The notes below the pieces were generated by a model, which saw only the letters and a program-made list of their open reading frames with translations, ran no database searches and was not told the origin of the DNA. Below, piece after piece: positions 1 to 11,760 of a DNA stretch of 60,000 nt (its first letter is position 1; each line of letters opens with the position of its first letter). Origin of the DNA: Symsagittifera roscoffensis (Eukaryota > Xenacoelomorpha > Acoela > Convolutidae); the NCBI RefSeq assembly GCF_963678635.1, contig NC_087070.1:12622539-12682538 (forward strand). Direction: 5' to 3'. Made by a program: the position numbers and the translations under genes.

Positions 1-2760
1 ATGCGATTCACCAAAAGTGGCACCAAAGACAAATAGACACAATTTTGCAAGTAATAATTTGGAATACAACAAACTGAAGGCATCCACACAACTTTGCGTA
101 GATGAAATCGTAAATCATAAAACCCCATTATGTATAATATATGCATTTCAAAAAATTGCGAGAGGTATTGAGTTAGAAAATTTCTGAAATCGAGTTTTCA
201 TCATTGTTATGTTGTTTGAACCAAATCACTGCATCAACTGTGTTAACTTATTACTATTCGAATGTCAAAGCACATGCTATGAAAAAGCTGTACAGTTTTT
301 TCAAAATTGCCACAACTATTTGCGACTTAGGTTGTAAAAAAGGAAGGATCGTACTAATACACTCGCTTCGCAAGTATAAAAATAACTATATTGAGGCCTG
401 TGACCTATTTCAACCGGGGCTTCCAGATCCATAAGCTTGCTGTAACCTTATTATCAATTAACTGAATGAGCACGGGAAAATTCAATTTACAGTAAATATT
501 CACTCTTTCGTTAAGATAAACAAAAACTAGCGTTTAACGCACCTTCGGTGCTTCGAAATTTTTCGATAACTCATGAAAAACCGCATATATTGGAAACAAC
601 ATTTGCAAACTTTTAGTGTACTCTGACTGCACCCAATTACAGGGTTGGTAATTTCGAACTTTTAAATTTTTTAAATTCCCATTTTAAAAGCGTCATGTCG
701 AAAACATAATGGGCCTCTGGAGAAATTTCGAGGCCAGATTTGCAACCACTGAGAGCACCCTACTATAGGATTAGGAATCCAAAATTTGAATTTTTTAAAC
801 CTAAGTTTCCCTTAAAAAATTGAAAAAAAAAACGTCTTATCTCGGAAACTAAAATGATTTGAGCATTCATTTTAAGAGGCAAGATTTGACACGCCTGGGT
901 GTAGGCTGACAATAAGGTTGTATCTTCATCAAGTTAGTAGTTTTAAATTTCTTTGTAGATAAGTTCTTTGAGAAACTTTGAAAAAATCAAAAAACGTCAC
1001 ATCTCGGAAACTAAAAGCATTTGAGCAGTCGCGTTTAGCAGTCGCATGGAGCAGGATTTGCAACTCTTTAGAGTACCCTGACAACACCGAACTATAGCGT
1101 TTGGAATTTCAAATTTAAAAAAAATAATTAATTTAAACTTTCTGAAAATTTTGAAAAAATCACATAAAACGTCAAATCTCGATAACTACAAAGAACTGAG
1201 CAGTCATATTTGAAGGCAAGATTCGCAATCCGTGAAAGTACTCTGACAGGACCTAACTTCAGGGTTGGGAATTTCAGATTTTTAAAGATTAATAAAAATT
1301 TAAGTTTTCTGAAAACTTTTGAAAAAATCACATGAAACGTCATATCTCGAATACTACCAACGATCACTAGTCACAAATAAAGCCGCTAGATCTGCTACTA
1401 AATTGCAATGCGATTCACCAAAAGTGGCACCAAAGACAAATAGACACAATTTTGCAAGTAATAATTTGGAATACAACAAACTGAAGGCATCCACACAACT
1501 TTGCGTAGATGAAATCGTAAATCATAAAACCCCATTATGTATAATATATGCATTTCAAAAATTGCGAGAGGTATTGAGTTAGAAAATTTCTGAAATCGAG
1601 TTTTCATCATTGTTATGTTGTTTGAACCAAATCACTGCATCAACTGTGTTAACTTATTACTATTCGAATGTCAAAGCACATGCTATGAAAAAGCTGTACA
1701 GTTTTTTCAAAATTGGCACAACTATTTGCGACTTAGGTTGTAAAAAAGGAAGGTTCGTACTAATACACTCGCTTCGCAAGTATAAAAATAACTATATTGA
1801 GGCCTGTGACCTATTTCAACCGGGGCTTCCAGATCCATAAGCTTGCTGTAACCTTATTATCAATTAACTGAATGAGCACGGGAAAATTCAAATTACAGTA
1901 AATATTCACTCTTTCGTTACGATAAACAAAAACTAGCGTTTAACGCACCTTCGGTGCTTCGAAATTTTTCGATAAATCATGAAAAACCGCATATATTGGA
2001 AACAACATCTGCAAACTTTTAGTGTACTCTGACTGCACCCAATTACAGGGTTGGTAATTTCGAACTTTTAAATTCCCATTTTAAAAGCGTCATGTCGAAA
2101 ACATAATGGGCCTCTGGAGAAATTTCGAGGCCAGATTTGCAACCACTGAGAGCACCCTACTATAGGATTAGGAATCCAAAATTTGAATTTTTTAAACCTA
2201 AGTTTCCCTTAAAAAATTGAAAAAAACGTCTTATCTCGGAAACTAAAAGGATTTGAGCATTCATTTTAAGAGGCAAGATTTGACACGCCTGGGTGTAGGC
2301 TGACAATAAGGTTGTATCTTCATCAAGTTAGTAGTTTTAAATTTCTTTGTAGATAAGTTCTTTGAGAAACTTTGAAAAAATCAAAAAACGTCACATCTCG
2401 GAAACTAAAAGCATTTGAGCAGTCGCGTTTAGCAGTCGCATGGAGCAGGATCTGCAACTCTTTAGAGTACCCTGACAACACCGAACTATAGCGTTTGGAA
2501 TTTCAAATTTAAAAAAAATAATTAATTTAAACTTTCTGAAAATTTTGAAAAAATCACAAAAAACGTCAAGTCTCGAAAACTACAAAGAATTGAGCAGTCA
2601 TATTTGAAGGCAAGATTCGCAATCCGTGAAAGTACTCTGACAGGACCTAACTTCAGGGTTGGGAATTTCAGATTTTTAAAGATTAATAAAAATTTAAGTT
2701 TTCTGAAAACTTTTGAAAAAATCACATGAAACGTCATATCTCGAATACTACAAAGAATTG
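1..2760. repeat. Tandem duplication, 1,407-bp period
   Basis: The sequence that opens the window (atgcgattcaccaaaagtgg) returns at 1408, and the two copies stay aligned to about 2750 with only scattered substitutions and small indels (for example around 670 and 825). By eye identity is well above 95%, so the duplication is recent. Copy 1 covers 1-1407 and copy 2 covers 1408 to about 2750, after which the phase is lost. The true start of copy 1 may lie left of the window. Short ORFs in the copies are duplicated with them, match no family and sit in AT-rich repeat DNA, so I do not call genes. The right half of each unit consists of the shorter satellite listed separately. Confidence 0.9.
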
Positions 2761-3450
2761 AGCAGTCATATTTGGAGGCAAGATTCGCAATCTTTCAGAT
2801 TACTTTGACAGGACCCAACTACATGGTTGATCAATTCAAATTTTGCGAAAAAAAATTAAATTAAGTTTTCTGAAAGTTTTTTGAAAAAATCACAAAAAAC
2901 GTTATATCTCGAAAACTACAAGGATTTCAACAGTCATATTTGGAGGCAAGATCTTTAACTCCTTAGAATATTCTGACAGCACCCAATTACAGGGTTGGGA
3001 ATTTCAGATTTTGCGGAAAAAAATTAATATACTTTTCCTGAAAACTTTTTGAAAAAATCACAAAAAACATCATATCTCGAAAACTATAAGGATTTGAGCA
3101 GTCATCTTTGGAGGCAAGATTCGCGATCCTTGATAGTACTCTGACAGTACCCAATTACAGGGTTGGGAATTTCAGAATTTTGAAATCATAATAATAATTC
3201 TGAAAATTTTGAAAAAATCACAAAAAACGTCATATCTCGAAAACTACAAGGATTTGCACAGTCAAATTAGGAAGCAAGATTTGTAACTCCTAAGAGTACT
3301 CTGACAGCACCCAACTACAGGGTTGGGAACTTGTAAATTATTTAGTTTTTTGAAATTTCTGAAAATTTTTGAAAAAATCTCAAAAATCGTCTTATCTCGT
3401 TAACTAAAATGATTCGGGCATTCAAAATTGGAGGCCAAATTCGCAACCCC
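600..3450. repeat. Degenerate satellite, unit about 165 bp
   Basis: A unit recurs roughly every 140-175 bp. It has a core reading cgtcatatctcgaaaact, then a stretch like gatttgagcagtcat..ggaggcaagatt, then ..ctctgacagcacccaa..cagggttgggaatttc, and then an A/T-rich spacer ending gaaaaaatcacaaaaaa. The core is visible near 691, 829, 992, 1166, 1335, 2087, 2224, 2387, 2560, 2730, 2898, 3068, 3227 and 3387. Units differ by point changes and spacer length, so the array is old, although the 1.4-kb block containing part of it was duplicated recently. The same family reappears at 25560-26110. No coding potential is seen. Confidence 0.85.
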
Positions 3451-3837
3451 TAATTCGATAATGGGCTGCTTAATTTAAACTTGGTAATATAACCACTAAA
3501 ATCAAATTGGAAAATCGAAAAAATTTCTTAACCATTGCAATATACGATATAGCTTAAACATGCCAAAATAATACGTTGAAAAAGCTTAAAAATGGCGAGA
3601 TAGTGAAGCCCGCATTTAAATATATAATAGATTAGTTACGTCAATACTGAGTAAAGACAAAAAAATGAATGAAATCATCATATTTAATTAATTAGTAGTT
3701 TAAACAAACAAACGTTAGCATATTTTACACAGGCGAAGCTGAGCTTCGCAAACACTATCGAGAACACGACAAAAAGGCAGCTTTAAAAAGTTAAAAAGAA
3801 AAGATTGAAATAAGCTCTGAATTAGTAAAACTTTGCT

Positions 3838-3905
3838 ACATATGGACTTCGAACCCACGACCTCGAGAATTGGAGTCTCACGCCCTGCCCTGTTCGCCAC
3901 GAGCG
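3838..3905 (-). repeat. tRNA-like relic (SINE head or tRNA pseudogene)
   Basis: Read on the minus strand this has an A-box-like gtggcgaacagggcaggg, a five-pair anticodon-like stem around ctccaat, and a B-box-like gtgggttcgaagtcc. The acceptor and D stems do not pair properly, so it is not a functional tRNA. A tRNA-derived SINE head is the simplest reading. Other tRNA-like segments in the same orientation lie at 4823, 29185 and 29462. Confidence 0.5.
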
Positions 3906-3924
3906 CTTAACAACCTGCAAACAC

Positions 3925-4360
3925 TAGTCAAAAATAAAGCAGCTACTTATGCTAACAAATTGCCAATGCCATGCAGCAAAAGTGGCACCAAAAATAAATA
4001 GACACAATTTTGCAAGTAATAGATTGGAGTATAAAAAACTGAAGGCATCACACTAATTTCGCATGTAATTAATTGGAAAGCATAGAGCCATTTTATGTAT
4101 AAATTATGCATCTCAAAAAAATTCCGCGATATTTCAGTTAGAAAATATCTGCAATCGCGTTTTAATTATTGTTGTTTGAAACAAATAGCTTTTTTTTTCC
4201 GGTTCATTTGATGAATTTAAAATGTATCAACTGTGTTAACTTATTCCTATTCGATTGTCAAAGCTTATGCTATCAAAAAGCCGTAAAGGTGTCCAAAGTT
4301 GCACCAATATTTGAGACTTAGGTTAGAAAAAGAATAGTCGTAGTATAACACTAACGCTCA
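3925..4360. repeat. Third, diverged partial copy of the 1.4-kb unit
   Basis: This stretch matches the left part of the 1,407-bp unit (compare 1367-1830): ctagtca..aataaagc, agtggcacca, tttgcaagtaat, a variant of the atgtataatatatgcat block, and the run tcaactgtgttaactta. It carries many substitutions and an insertion near 4190, so it is clearly older than the two left copies. It shows that the unit was dispersed locally before the recent duplication. Confidence 0.75.
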
Positions 4361-4822
4361 CTCAACTTGGATGGTCTGATAAGGGATAGAAAAAACTTAA
4401 ATATGATACACACCACTGGTCTTAGCTTTAAGTATTTGGAGATAAAAATTTGAGAGAAAATGTTCAAAATGATGAATTCTGCATCAGATTCTATTAGCCC
4501 CTTTTCACTCTCAGATTTAGAATAATTTGCATCTTCAGATGTGTTGTACGTCGTGCCTATTCTCGGAGAAAACTTTGAGAAAAAATCAAGGAAACACGAA
4601 AGAATTATTTATAGAAAGCTTATTAAAATAATGAAAACTACCATATCCCAGTTCTAAATCTCTTAAAACATTCAATCCACAAGTGAAAGGAGCAACATAC
4701 GAGCTGTTCAGATCTTCACAGAAAACGTCTATTGTGCCCCTGGTTAATATCTACATGCAATTTGTTTTTTTTGTTACTTTTCTGGGCTGGGTAATGAAGC
4801 TTCATCCTCAAGCAACAAATAC

Positions 4823-4890
4823 GGATCATGGTGGGCTTCGAACATCCGACATTTTAATTGAGAGGCGGAGACGTAACCACTTATCCATAT
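4823..4890 (-). repeat. tRNA-like relic (SINE head)
   Basis: The minus strand shows an A-box-like tggataagtggttacg, and 40 bp on a B-box-like gatgttcgaagccc, the spacing of a tRNA-derived RNA polymerase III promoter. The middle does not fold as a normal anticodon arm. Its downstream flank (4680-4820) contains nothing else I recognise. Confidence 0.45.
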
Positions 4891-7532
4891 CTCGAAAAAC
4901 TGAGGGTTAGCTTTTACGACAAGGCAACCCTAAGACAGCACACAGCTTCTAGTGTACCTCTTTAACTATTTCCCCCTTTTGCAAAGGGTACATGAGTCCT
5001 TACTAGGTACAGAAGTCACATATGCTTAATCGTTGAATTCGTTACTAGGTAACAAGACTACTTAAAGTGATCCCTTCCAGCTAACAGTGCTAATTAATTG
5101 CAAGTAAATCTGAGTTAAGCCATTTATGTATTAAATCTGTAAGTATTTCATTAACACGCATCGAAAATTCACTTGACAAACGTGATTGGTGGCACATCAA
5201 TCGAACTCTATAAATTCAATGCCTTACAGCCCTGTTTGACACAAAAAAAAGATTTCAACTAAATCTTGCAGGCGGGAGAAACAAATATAGCAATCTTCGA
5301 TATATGCATGTTATATGAAAAATTTTGAGTATCACAGAGCATTGAGAAAATAATGGGGGATGTTAAATTGGTCCAGCTTCTGTGATTGCTTCATACATTC
5401 TTTTGAATGAATGTGTCGTGGCAGTTTTGCGCGGACACATTTAAAGGTAGGTTGCTACACCCACCAAATACCATATCACAGACACAAACCGTAGATTCTC
5501 TCCCTTGAAAACATGAAACAAATAGTCGTTCCTCAAATTTGAAATTCATTCAAGTGAGAAGATGTTTTTTTTCGCGCTACCTGGATCATCACTTATAAAG
5601 AAAAAAAGAAATAATTTCCGATTTCCCAATTGTATTTCAAACTAACAATCGTTTGCAATCACACACTCCAATTATAGATATTGTTTCACAGAAAATAAAC
5701 TAATTAATTTATTGATAAAAATAAAGATGCAGACAAATAGAATCTAATCAAATAAAAGGAATCTATTATTTTCCAAACCAAACAGTTCATAAACATCGCA
5801 CCTGATCAAAATTATTTTGAATAGAAATTGAAGAAGTCTAAGCAACCAAACAAAACTGAGCACCCGAACAATGAAAACTACACAGAAAAGAAATTCAATT
5901 GATGACTCATGGTATAATCTTCTTTAAGCTTATTTTGTTTGCTTTGAATCGCCGTCAAAATATGGTGAAACCAAAAAATTCTATTACCATTTTTTTTGAA
6001 AAAGAAGCACATAGAAGAAAACAGATGAATGGATTATTCCCAAATTGCAAAACAGCACAGTGATATGAGTAATTCAATTGCATGAAATTTGGCGCTATAA
6101 AAGCTGATTGATGTACTAGTTCAACACCACCATGAATGTTATTAAAGGGAACTAAATGCCAGGAACAAACTAAACAGAAGGCAGCATCAAGATGACCGAA
6201 TAAACATTATCATTGATATTCATCCATATGACCATTGATTTAACTAACTACTCTACTCTAAATCACTATTCTAATAATATAATAATAATACGCTAATTTA
6301 ACTTAATAAATCACTGATATGTTTGATTCAAATCAAACAAAGAAGAGCTCAAGCATATACGTCTTTCTGAGATTGACATAAAGTCGGTTCCAATTTCAAA
6401 TTAACGCTCAATTTCTACCGCAAACTATTTCTGAAGCCACATGAACAAAACCCAAGCAGGAAAAATGAGCCAGAGGTAAAACAACAAATAACTATCTCAG
6501 CAAAATGATGCATTTTCTGGTGTACTTTTTTCAACTATATTTTTTGTCGATTTGTAAGTTTTAAAGGGCAGTCTCTATTTAAGTAATTGCATTACTTTTT
6601 AGGCTGTCCGCTTCGGTGCTTACCTCACATTTCAGCATGAATTTAATGACATAATTGATTCTACTTTTTGCCGAAGAAATGTGCCAATTTATTTAATGTC
6701 ATTCAAAAACTCAACGTCTCCTCAAATTGTAAAAAAAACTGTATTTCCCTGTAACTTCAATCCCATGTCCATGTATTGCATTGCAGTCACGAGTGTACTG
6801 TACTATGCGCGTCTAGTAGGTTAGACCACTAGATCCACATTAGACAACTGGCAAAAATATATTTAAACAATTTTGAAAAAGTTCTGCTCTCGGTGCGACT
6901 CGGCTACTACGTAATAACAATACACGACTAGAATACCCAAGCATATCGAAAAGAGGGATCCTCCAGGCAATACTTGTGTGTCATATCCAACCATCGGAAA
7001 CTCTATAGGCAAAAAAGCGACCTCTATTCAACAAAGAGAATTGCTCGACCGTTCCATTTTAAACGAACCCAACAATAGGACATGTAACGCTTTTATAAGA
7101 GTGGAGATCCCCACACGCTCATATTCTTCCAGTCAACCGCTGCAGCCAGATTACTATTCCTAATAAAAATAATCTAAAATCTATTCCAAACTTAAGCTTA
7201 ACAAAGCTTCATTAACAAATCTGGTTACTGGCAATATGTTAGTTCCGAGACTTACGGTGCAATTTTATGCAAGGACAACAAGACTGCTCGTATCAGGGCG
7301 AAGCCCTGAATGTTCCGACTGCCTTTTAATGTTTTATGAGCAGTAGTAACATTAAAAAATTAAATGAAATAAAATAAAATGAAACTTTTTTTTTCTAAAA
7401 TTTGAAATTTTTTTGATGAAAATCATCCCCCCACACGCCATTTAAAGTACAAAAAGATAGATTTAGCTCCTTGTAACAAATCAATTATGGCAAATAGGCT
7501 TCTTTCAACCAATTTGGAACGATTTTAAGACG

Positions 7533-7584
7533 AATTAACTCTCCGCTTACGCGGTAATAGCGCGAAATATATCGCGCGTTAATT
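7533..7584. repeat. Nested palindrome
   Basis: The outer arms aattaac and gttaatt enclose a small inverted repeat (ccgcttacgcgg) and an inner palindrome whose arms are gcgcga and tcgcgc around aatata. The CG-rich arms stand out in AT-rich surroundings. It could be the end or core of a small hairpin-type transposon. No flanking duplication was recognised. Confidence 0.5.
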
Positions 7585-7844
7585 GTCCCAAATTCGCCAA
7601 AATGGCAATCTTTAAACCCCCATAACTTTACAAAAAACGATCACAGGTGAAATACCTTTTCAAATTTGGGCTCAAGACAACAATACCTTTTGAATGATAT
7701 AAAAAAATTCTGTCAAAAATTCTAGTTAAAAAGTCGAAATTTGTCTGAAGAAAAAAAAACCCACCCCGAGCACAAATATTCCGTTACTTTCGTATCGAAA
7801 GTCGGAACAACAAATCAGACTTACGCATGATCAAAAACATTCAG

Positions 7845-8300
7845 GAAAAAGTTTTAAAGCGGATCCTGGGAACTAAAAGTTTGGATTATAAGGAGGTTAA
7901 GAAGACTTTCACTTTTGCCACTATCCATATACCATGAAATGCATCTTCTTTTAATGTTTGTCGACATAATCAAAGGCAGATACAACATCTAGAAGAAATC
8001 CTTCGTTCAAACCCAATGCAAGTTAGAACAAAACACAAGAATTGATTTTTTTAAACGCGTAAAATTGTCAAAGCAAAAACAACAAAGCGAATTCTGGACA
8101 AGAGGTACATTCTTAGCGAAAGCAATTGGAAAAAAGGTTAGGTTCAATCTTGATGAATTAGAACATCCGAAGAATATTATCGCTGAAGTGTACAATCAGT
8201 ATTTTATAAATAAATATAATCTCGAAAACATTTGCTCGTGGAGACCGACAACTCAAATGAACTTTGGAAAAAATTGGAATAAATTAGAATTCGGGAACAA
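7845..8300 (+). pseudogene. LINE ORF2 C-terminal fragment
   Basis: Broken frames resemble the region after the fingers/palm of non-LTR retrotransposon reverse transcriptases. A stretch like IQEKVLKRILGTKSL (7845-7895) is followed in another frame by a YHEMHLLLMF-like stretch (about 7930), and then by the longest open piece (8065-8382) with ..RVKLSKQKQQSEFWTRG... This order matches the C-terminal part of LINE ORF2 proteins such as the better preserved one at 30238-31347. There are several frameshifts and stops. No catalytic motif remains, so identification rests on pattern only. Confidence 0.4.
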
Positions 8301-8399
8301 AAACTCCCTTGGGCGCTACCCTAAAATCTGTTTTATAATTGTTATTATTTTATCTTTCAAGAAAACATCTCCGGGAATATGAATATCACACAAAAACTA

Positions 8400-9289
8400 A
8401 GCCAAATGAATATCCCGTCCCTTCGTAGAACTCCGGAATTTTTTTATGTAAAACGCCTATAATTACCAGTTTCCCAGGGACTACTTCTTAGGTCTAATAA
8501 AGTTGCTTTTAGTAACCCAAATGTCATAGCTGCGATTGACCCAATGTGTCCAGATTTGCTTATATTAAGCCCACCAGTTCAAAACAAACTAAAAGACAAG
8601 CGTTAATTTCATCCTTTCAACTTCATCCCCCATAGATAAAGTACCTAAATCATCCGTTAGTGATCAATTCCCAAAACCAACGGCTAATGCTAGAGGATAA
8701 CCTAGTTTCCGGCGCTAATCATGTGCACTTTATGCATCTTCGAAAACTTAACACTCGAAGGTCAGTTACAGGTCACCATAACTACAAAGTTTCATCCATA
8801 TTCGATTAATACTATCCAATTTACCCCATGTGTAGTGTTCATTATTACTTTCCCTGGGAAGAAGCTATTACCGCAAAAAAGTTGCCGGAGACATTTTGTT
8901 AACAGGTAAAAAGGGAGTCAATTTTTGGATAGGTCCACTGTCTAACGCCGCCATAAAACCAAAAAGCCCCCGCTCATTATTTTGCCAATTTCCAGTCCGA
9001 GGGTGCTTCTCAGAAAAGCTAACAGCTTCCGGTCTGACCGATGGTTTTCGTTGAAAAAGCGTATCTTGCCTCATATCACAAATATCACTTGTCAGACTGC
9101 AAAATTTTTGCTTTCTGTTGCACCGAGAGGTTAATCAGTTCAGTTGTAGTTTTATCTTTGGCGTTACTTTGCTGCGTACAGTCTAAGTGAAAATATTCGA
9201 CTTTCTACATCTTATGGCCAGAGAAGCTACAGACTAAGAAAAATGGAACTATCACTTGGTATAATTTGGCGTTTAGGTTGAGAAAAAAC
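8400..9289. other. Non-coding DNA with part of a dispersed repeat
   Basis: No gene is seen. The piece around 8760-8900 (..ggtca..gtttcatccatattcgattaatact..ttaccccat..ttccctggga) is a diverged relative of 10895-11000, where the same order of words occurs. It therefore belongs to a dispersed repeat family with a translated-looking gtttcatccatat motif. Confidence 0.45.
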
Positions 9290-9373
9290 TCAAAAAACTC
9301 CCTGTTGCCGATCGAGAGCATTGGCCGCTGCCACTGCAGCCTCTTCAATCAGCTGTCTGTCTTGATCGTTCAT
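9290..9373 (-). pseudogene. Gag N-terminal fragment of an LTR element
   Basis: A 27-codon frame starts with ATG at 9373 and begins MNDQDRQLIEEAAVAAAN, an alanine/glutamate-rich helix typical of Ty3/Gypsy Gag starts. It stops after Phe-27. It lies 96 bp inside a primer binding site on the same strand, just where gag should begin. Nothing further of the element is recognisable to the left, so it is truncated there. The larger plus-strand frame across 9266-9733 is its antisense shadow. Confidence 0.5.
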
Positions 9374-9468
9374 CGCCAAAGCAATTGTTTCGTCGATCGT
9401 TCGTTCGTTCTTCTCGTCCTCGTAATCCCACACAAATCTTCATTGCAGCTACAATCCAGAATAGCGCC

Positions 9469-9483
9469 CACCCAGGAGCGCCA
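9469..9483 (-). promoter_or_regulatory. Primer binding site of an LTR element
   Basis: The minus strand reads TGGCGCTCCTGGGTG one base after a terminus ..GTTTACA (9485). The same 15 bases form the primer binding site of the giant element at 32601-32615. The sequence is complementary to a tRNA 3' end of the form CACCCAGGAGCGCCA. I cannot name the tRNA, though animal tRNA-Asn ends are similar. Confidence 0.7.
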
Positions 9484-9484
9484 C

Positions 9485-10300
9485 TGTAAACGTGGGGGAA
9501 TTCACAATATCTCTAGGCCGGTCTTGCTCGCTATTTCACACCGCCGCAATATGTTCCCTTTTGTACTGAGGTCAGCGGGGCAACCGATTCCCAGTACTGT
9601 TCACAATCCCAAAAGGGTTGATTTGGTGGTTGGCTGCTCTGTACTGTACTGTGCTGCTCGCCCCGTGATTCGTGCTCTTCCGACTGTATCTCACCCGTCA
9701 ATCAATAATCGATCGCAACATCAACTCCAATAATAAGAATGAATTAACAAATGAATACAACCAAATACAGAGTAGCCTATAATTGGTTGGAATATAAATT
9801 AATCGTTCAATTAAAGAGAAGGGTCTGCGATTTATATTAACTAACTAACTGCCTTCAACAGTTATTTATTTTCCAAGCCTAATTATCTTCAGAGCTATCT
9901 TCTCTGAACTACACTTTAATCCCGAAAGTACTTTGGAAAAAAAATCACCTCACCCGATAAATTAACAACTTTCACGAAGTTGTTCCTTTAAGGCTTTTTG
10001 TAACTTTTTCCAGCCGACTTACTTAGTCTTCGTCATCTTTCGTTCTCTGCTCGCAAAGGTCGACCGGATCGTTCGTACCTTATGTCTATTTACCCTTAGT
10101 TTTAGTTAAAGATGCCATCTCCCTATAAGTCTTAACATATGCCTCTGTGTCTCCTACGCCGCGTTCCAGTTCATAAATTCAGCATGATCGTATTAATTTA
10201 AATGCTAAATTCAAAATGCCAATCAAAGCTATGCTAAACAAATAACAAATGCAACTTCAACTTAATTCAAGCTATGTTTACATATCAAAAAACCCAAGGA
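9485..10300 (-). mobile_element. LTR of a minus-strand element (outer limit unknown)
   Basis: The inner edge is fixed by the ..TTTACA terminus next to the primer binding site. On the minus strand an AATAAA (plus 9863 region) and a GC-rich leader-like part follow the expected LTR layout. I could not find the outer TG end or a second copy, so the right limit is a guess. The plus-strand word aagggtctgcgatt (about 9826) is repeated inverted near 13597, which suggests that related LTR pieces lie on both sides of the 11.8-13.4 kb block. Confidence 0.4.
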
Positions 10301-10894
10301 CTTTATTTAATTTTCCCGTATCTTTTCCCTTTTTCCAAGCCTAGAATAAATTCCTAGTGACCTTAATTTCCCATTCATCATACTCCAAAAATTCCCATAC
10401 GTAACCTATTCAAATTTCAACCTAATCGACAATCAGGGTAATTAACCGGGGTCCAATTGAGCCAATAAAACATTCCCCAGAAGCCAATGGAATATCCTGT
10501 ACATTCCTAACGTTTAGACTAATTAATTCCCCATTCCCTCATTTATATTGCCAAATTAATATGCGACTACTTTTCTGTGCCATTGACGCATTTCTATTTA
10601 TAGTTCATTCACCAAGTCAAATTGAACCCAATGTTTGTTTGGCTAACTCTTAATAATTCCAGCAATAGACCATTATACATTAAGCCAAGATATTCCATCA
10701 ATTTCGGAGAAATGCCTAAACAATTCCTCATGCATGCAAATCGCTAATCCCGGATTCATCAAATAGTCAATTAACCTCCCTAATTACAAAACATATGATT
10801 TGGGCTATTTTCCGGTGCTAAATTTAAGGCTTTGGTGCTAAAAACGTAAAAAATCAAATAAAGGTCATCCCGGGGTCAAATCTCCCAAATCGGT

Positions 10895-11560
10895 TTGAGG
10901 TCATATGAGGGTCATACCTATCAAGTTTCATCCATATCCGACAAATACTTCCCGAGTTATCCCATTTTTAAGTTCCATTATCACTTTTCCTGGAAAAGGT
11001 CAATTAGCACCGGAAAGGTCAACTGGGAACTAAGACTTACAGGGATCCTTTTTATCGGGGTGGGTCCTACTACACATAAGTACCCTAAAATTGATATGCC
11101 CTCGTGCTTTATTTTTCATAATTTGCCCATTAACACCTCCAGGGGGTGATTTTCCCAAGTGCTAATAGCCCGTGCCATTATCACCCAATAGGGTCATTAT
11201 CCTAACATACGATAGACCATGTCACTATCTATCATCCCTGTAAATTTCAGCTCCCTAGGGTCATTGGGGGTTGAGGAATAGCCTCCGGAAGTCGGGTGGG
11301 GGTTTGTTTGTTTAGGACATAAATCGGGCCGGGGTGACCTTGAGGTTCCGAAACTTCAAACTTAAGCTTCCCTCGCCTAGGGCTACCACATACATAAAAA
11401 TGAGCTCAATCGGACCAGTAGTTAAGGATTTCCGGTGGCGCCATTTGCACTTCCGGGAACCGTTATCACTCGGCCCCGGGGGTCGAGCGGGTCCGGCCCT
11501 TTGCATGCCCGGGTCAAGTCATCTCTAGTATCACCCCACTAAAGTTCATAAAGTTCGCCC
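10895..11560. repeat. Dispersed repeat with 'caatcggaccagtagtt'-type motifs
   Basis: This GC-richer block contains several versions of a motif common in animal transposons, where a stretch like aatttca..caatcgg..cagtagtt precedes a short pause and a repeat of the theme: near 10915 (gtttcatccatatccgac), 11245 (gtaaatttcagctcccta) and 11400 (gagctcaatcggaccag). A related block lies at 8760-8900. Frames that cross it (for example 11312-11528 on both strands) are antiparallel shadows, so I call no gene. Confidence 0.4.
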
Positions 11561-11760
11561 CAGTAGCTCCCGATGGCTGGAGCTCCATTGCCTATTTTTG
11601 CTAAGGAGGGGGATTAATTCCATGAACTTAAGCAATTACAAGTTTAATTCAATCTTAACTTAACTACTTTATTATTTACCAATCGCTCATTGAGTCTCGT
11701 ACTACACGTTCAATTCATCTTATTACGCGTTATTCAATTCATCGTCGCTATCATGGATTT

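Larger units (their letters stand above)
4361..7840. other. AT-rich DNA without a recognisable gene
   Basis: Apart from the tRNA-like relic at 4823-4890 and the palindrome at 7533-7584, this stretch holds A/T-rich sequence with short frames that look random. Small hairpins such as cagggcgaagccctg near 7292 occur. I see no domain, splice-bordered exon or long repeat. Confidence 0.6.

Noticed and set aside
204-434. 76-codon frame, repeated at 1610-1840
   Set aside because: The two copies exist only because the DNA is duplicated; AT-rich, no family, and the older third copy does not keep the frame.
3838-3905. Functional tRNA gene (anticodon-like CCA)
   Set aside because: Acceptor and D stems do not pair, and T-stem pairing is weak; better explained as a tRNA-derived relic.
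9266-9733. 155-codon plus-strand frame
   Set aside because: It is antisense to an LTR edge, primer binding site and gag start on the minus strand, which explain the base composition better.
11312-11528. Overlapping 64-codon frames on opposite strands
   Set aside because: They lie in a dispersed repeat, and both strands are equally open, which indicates composition rather than coding.
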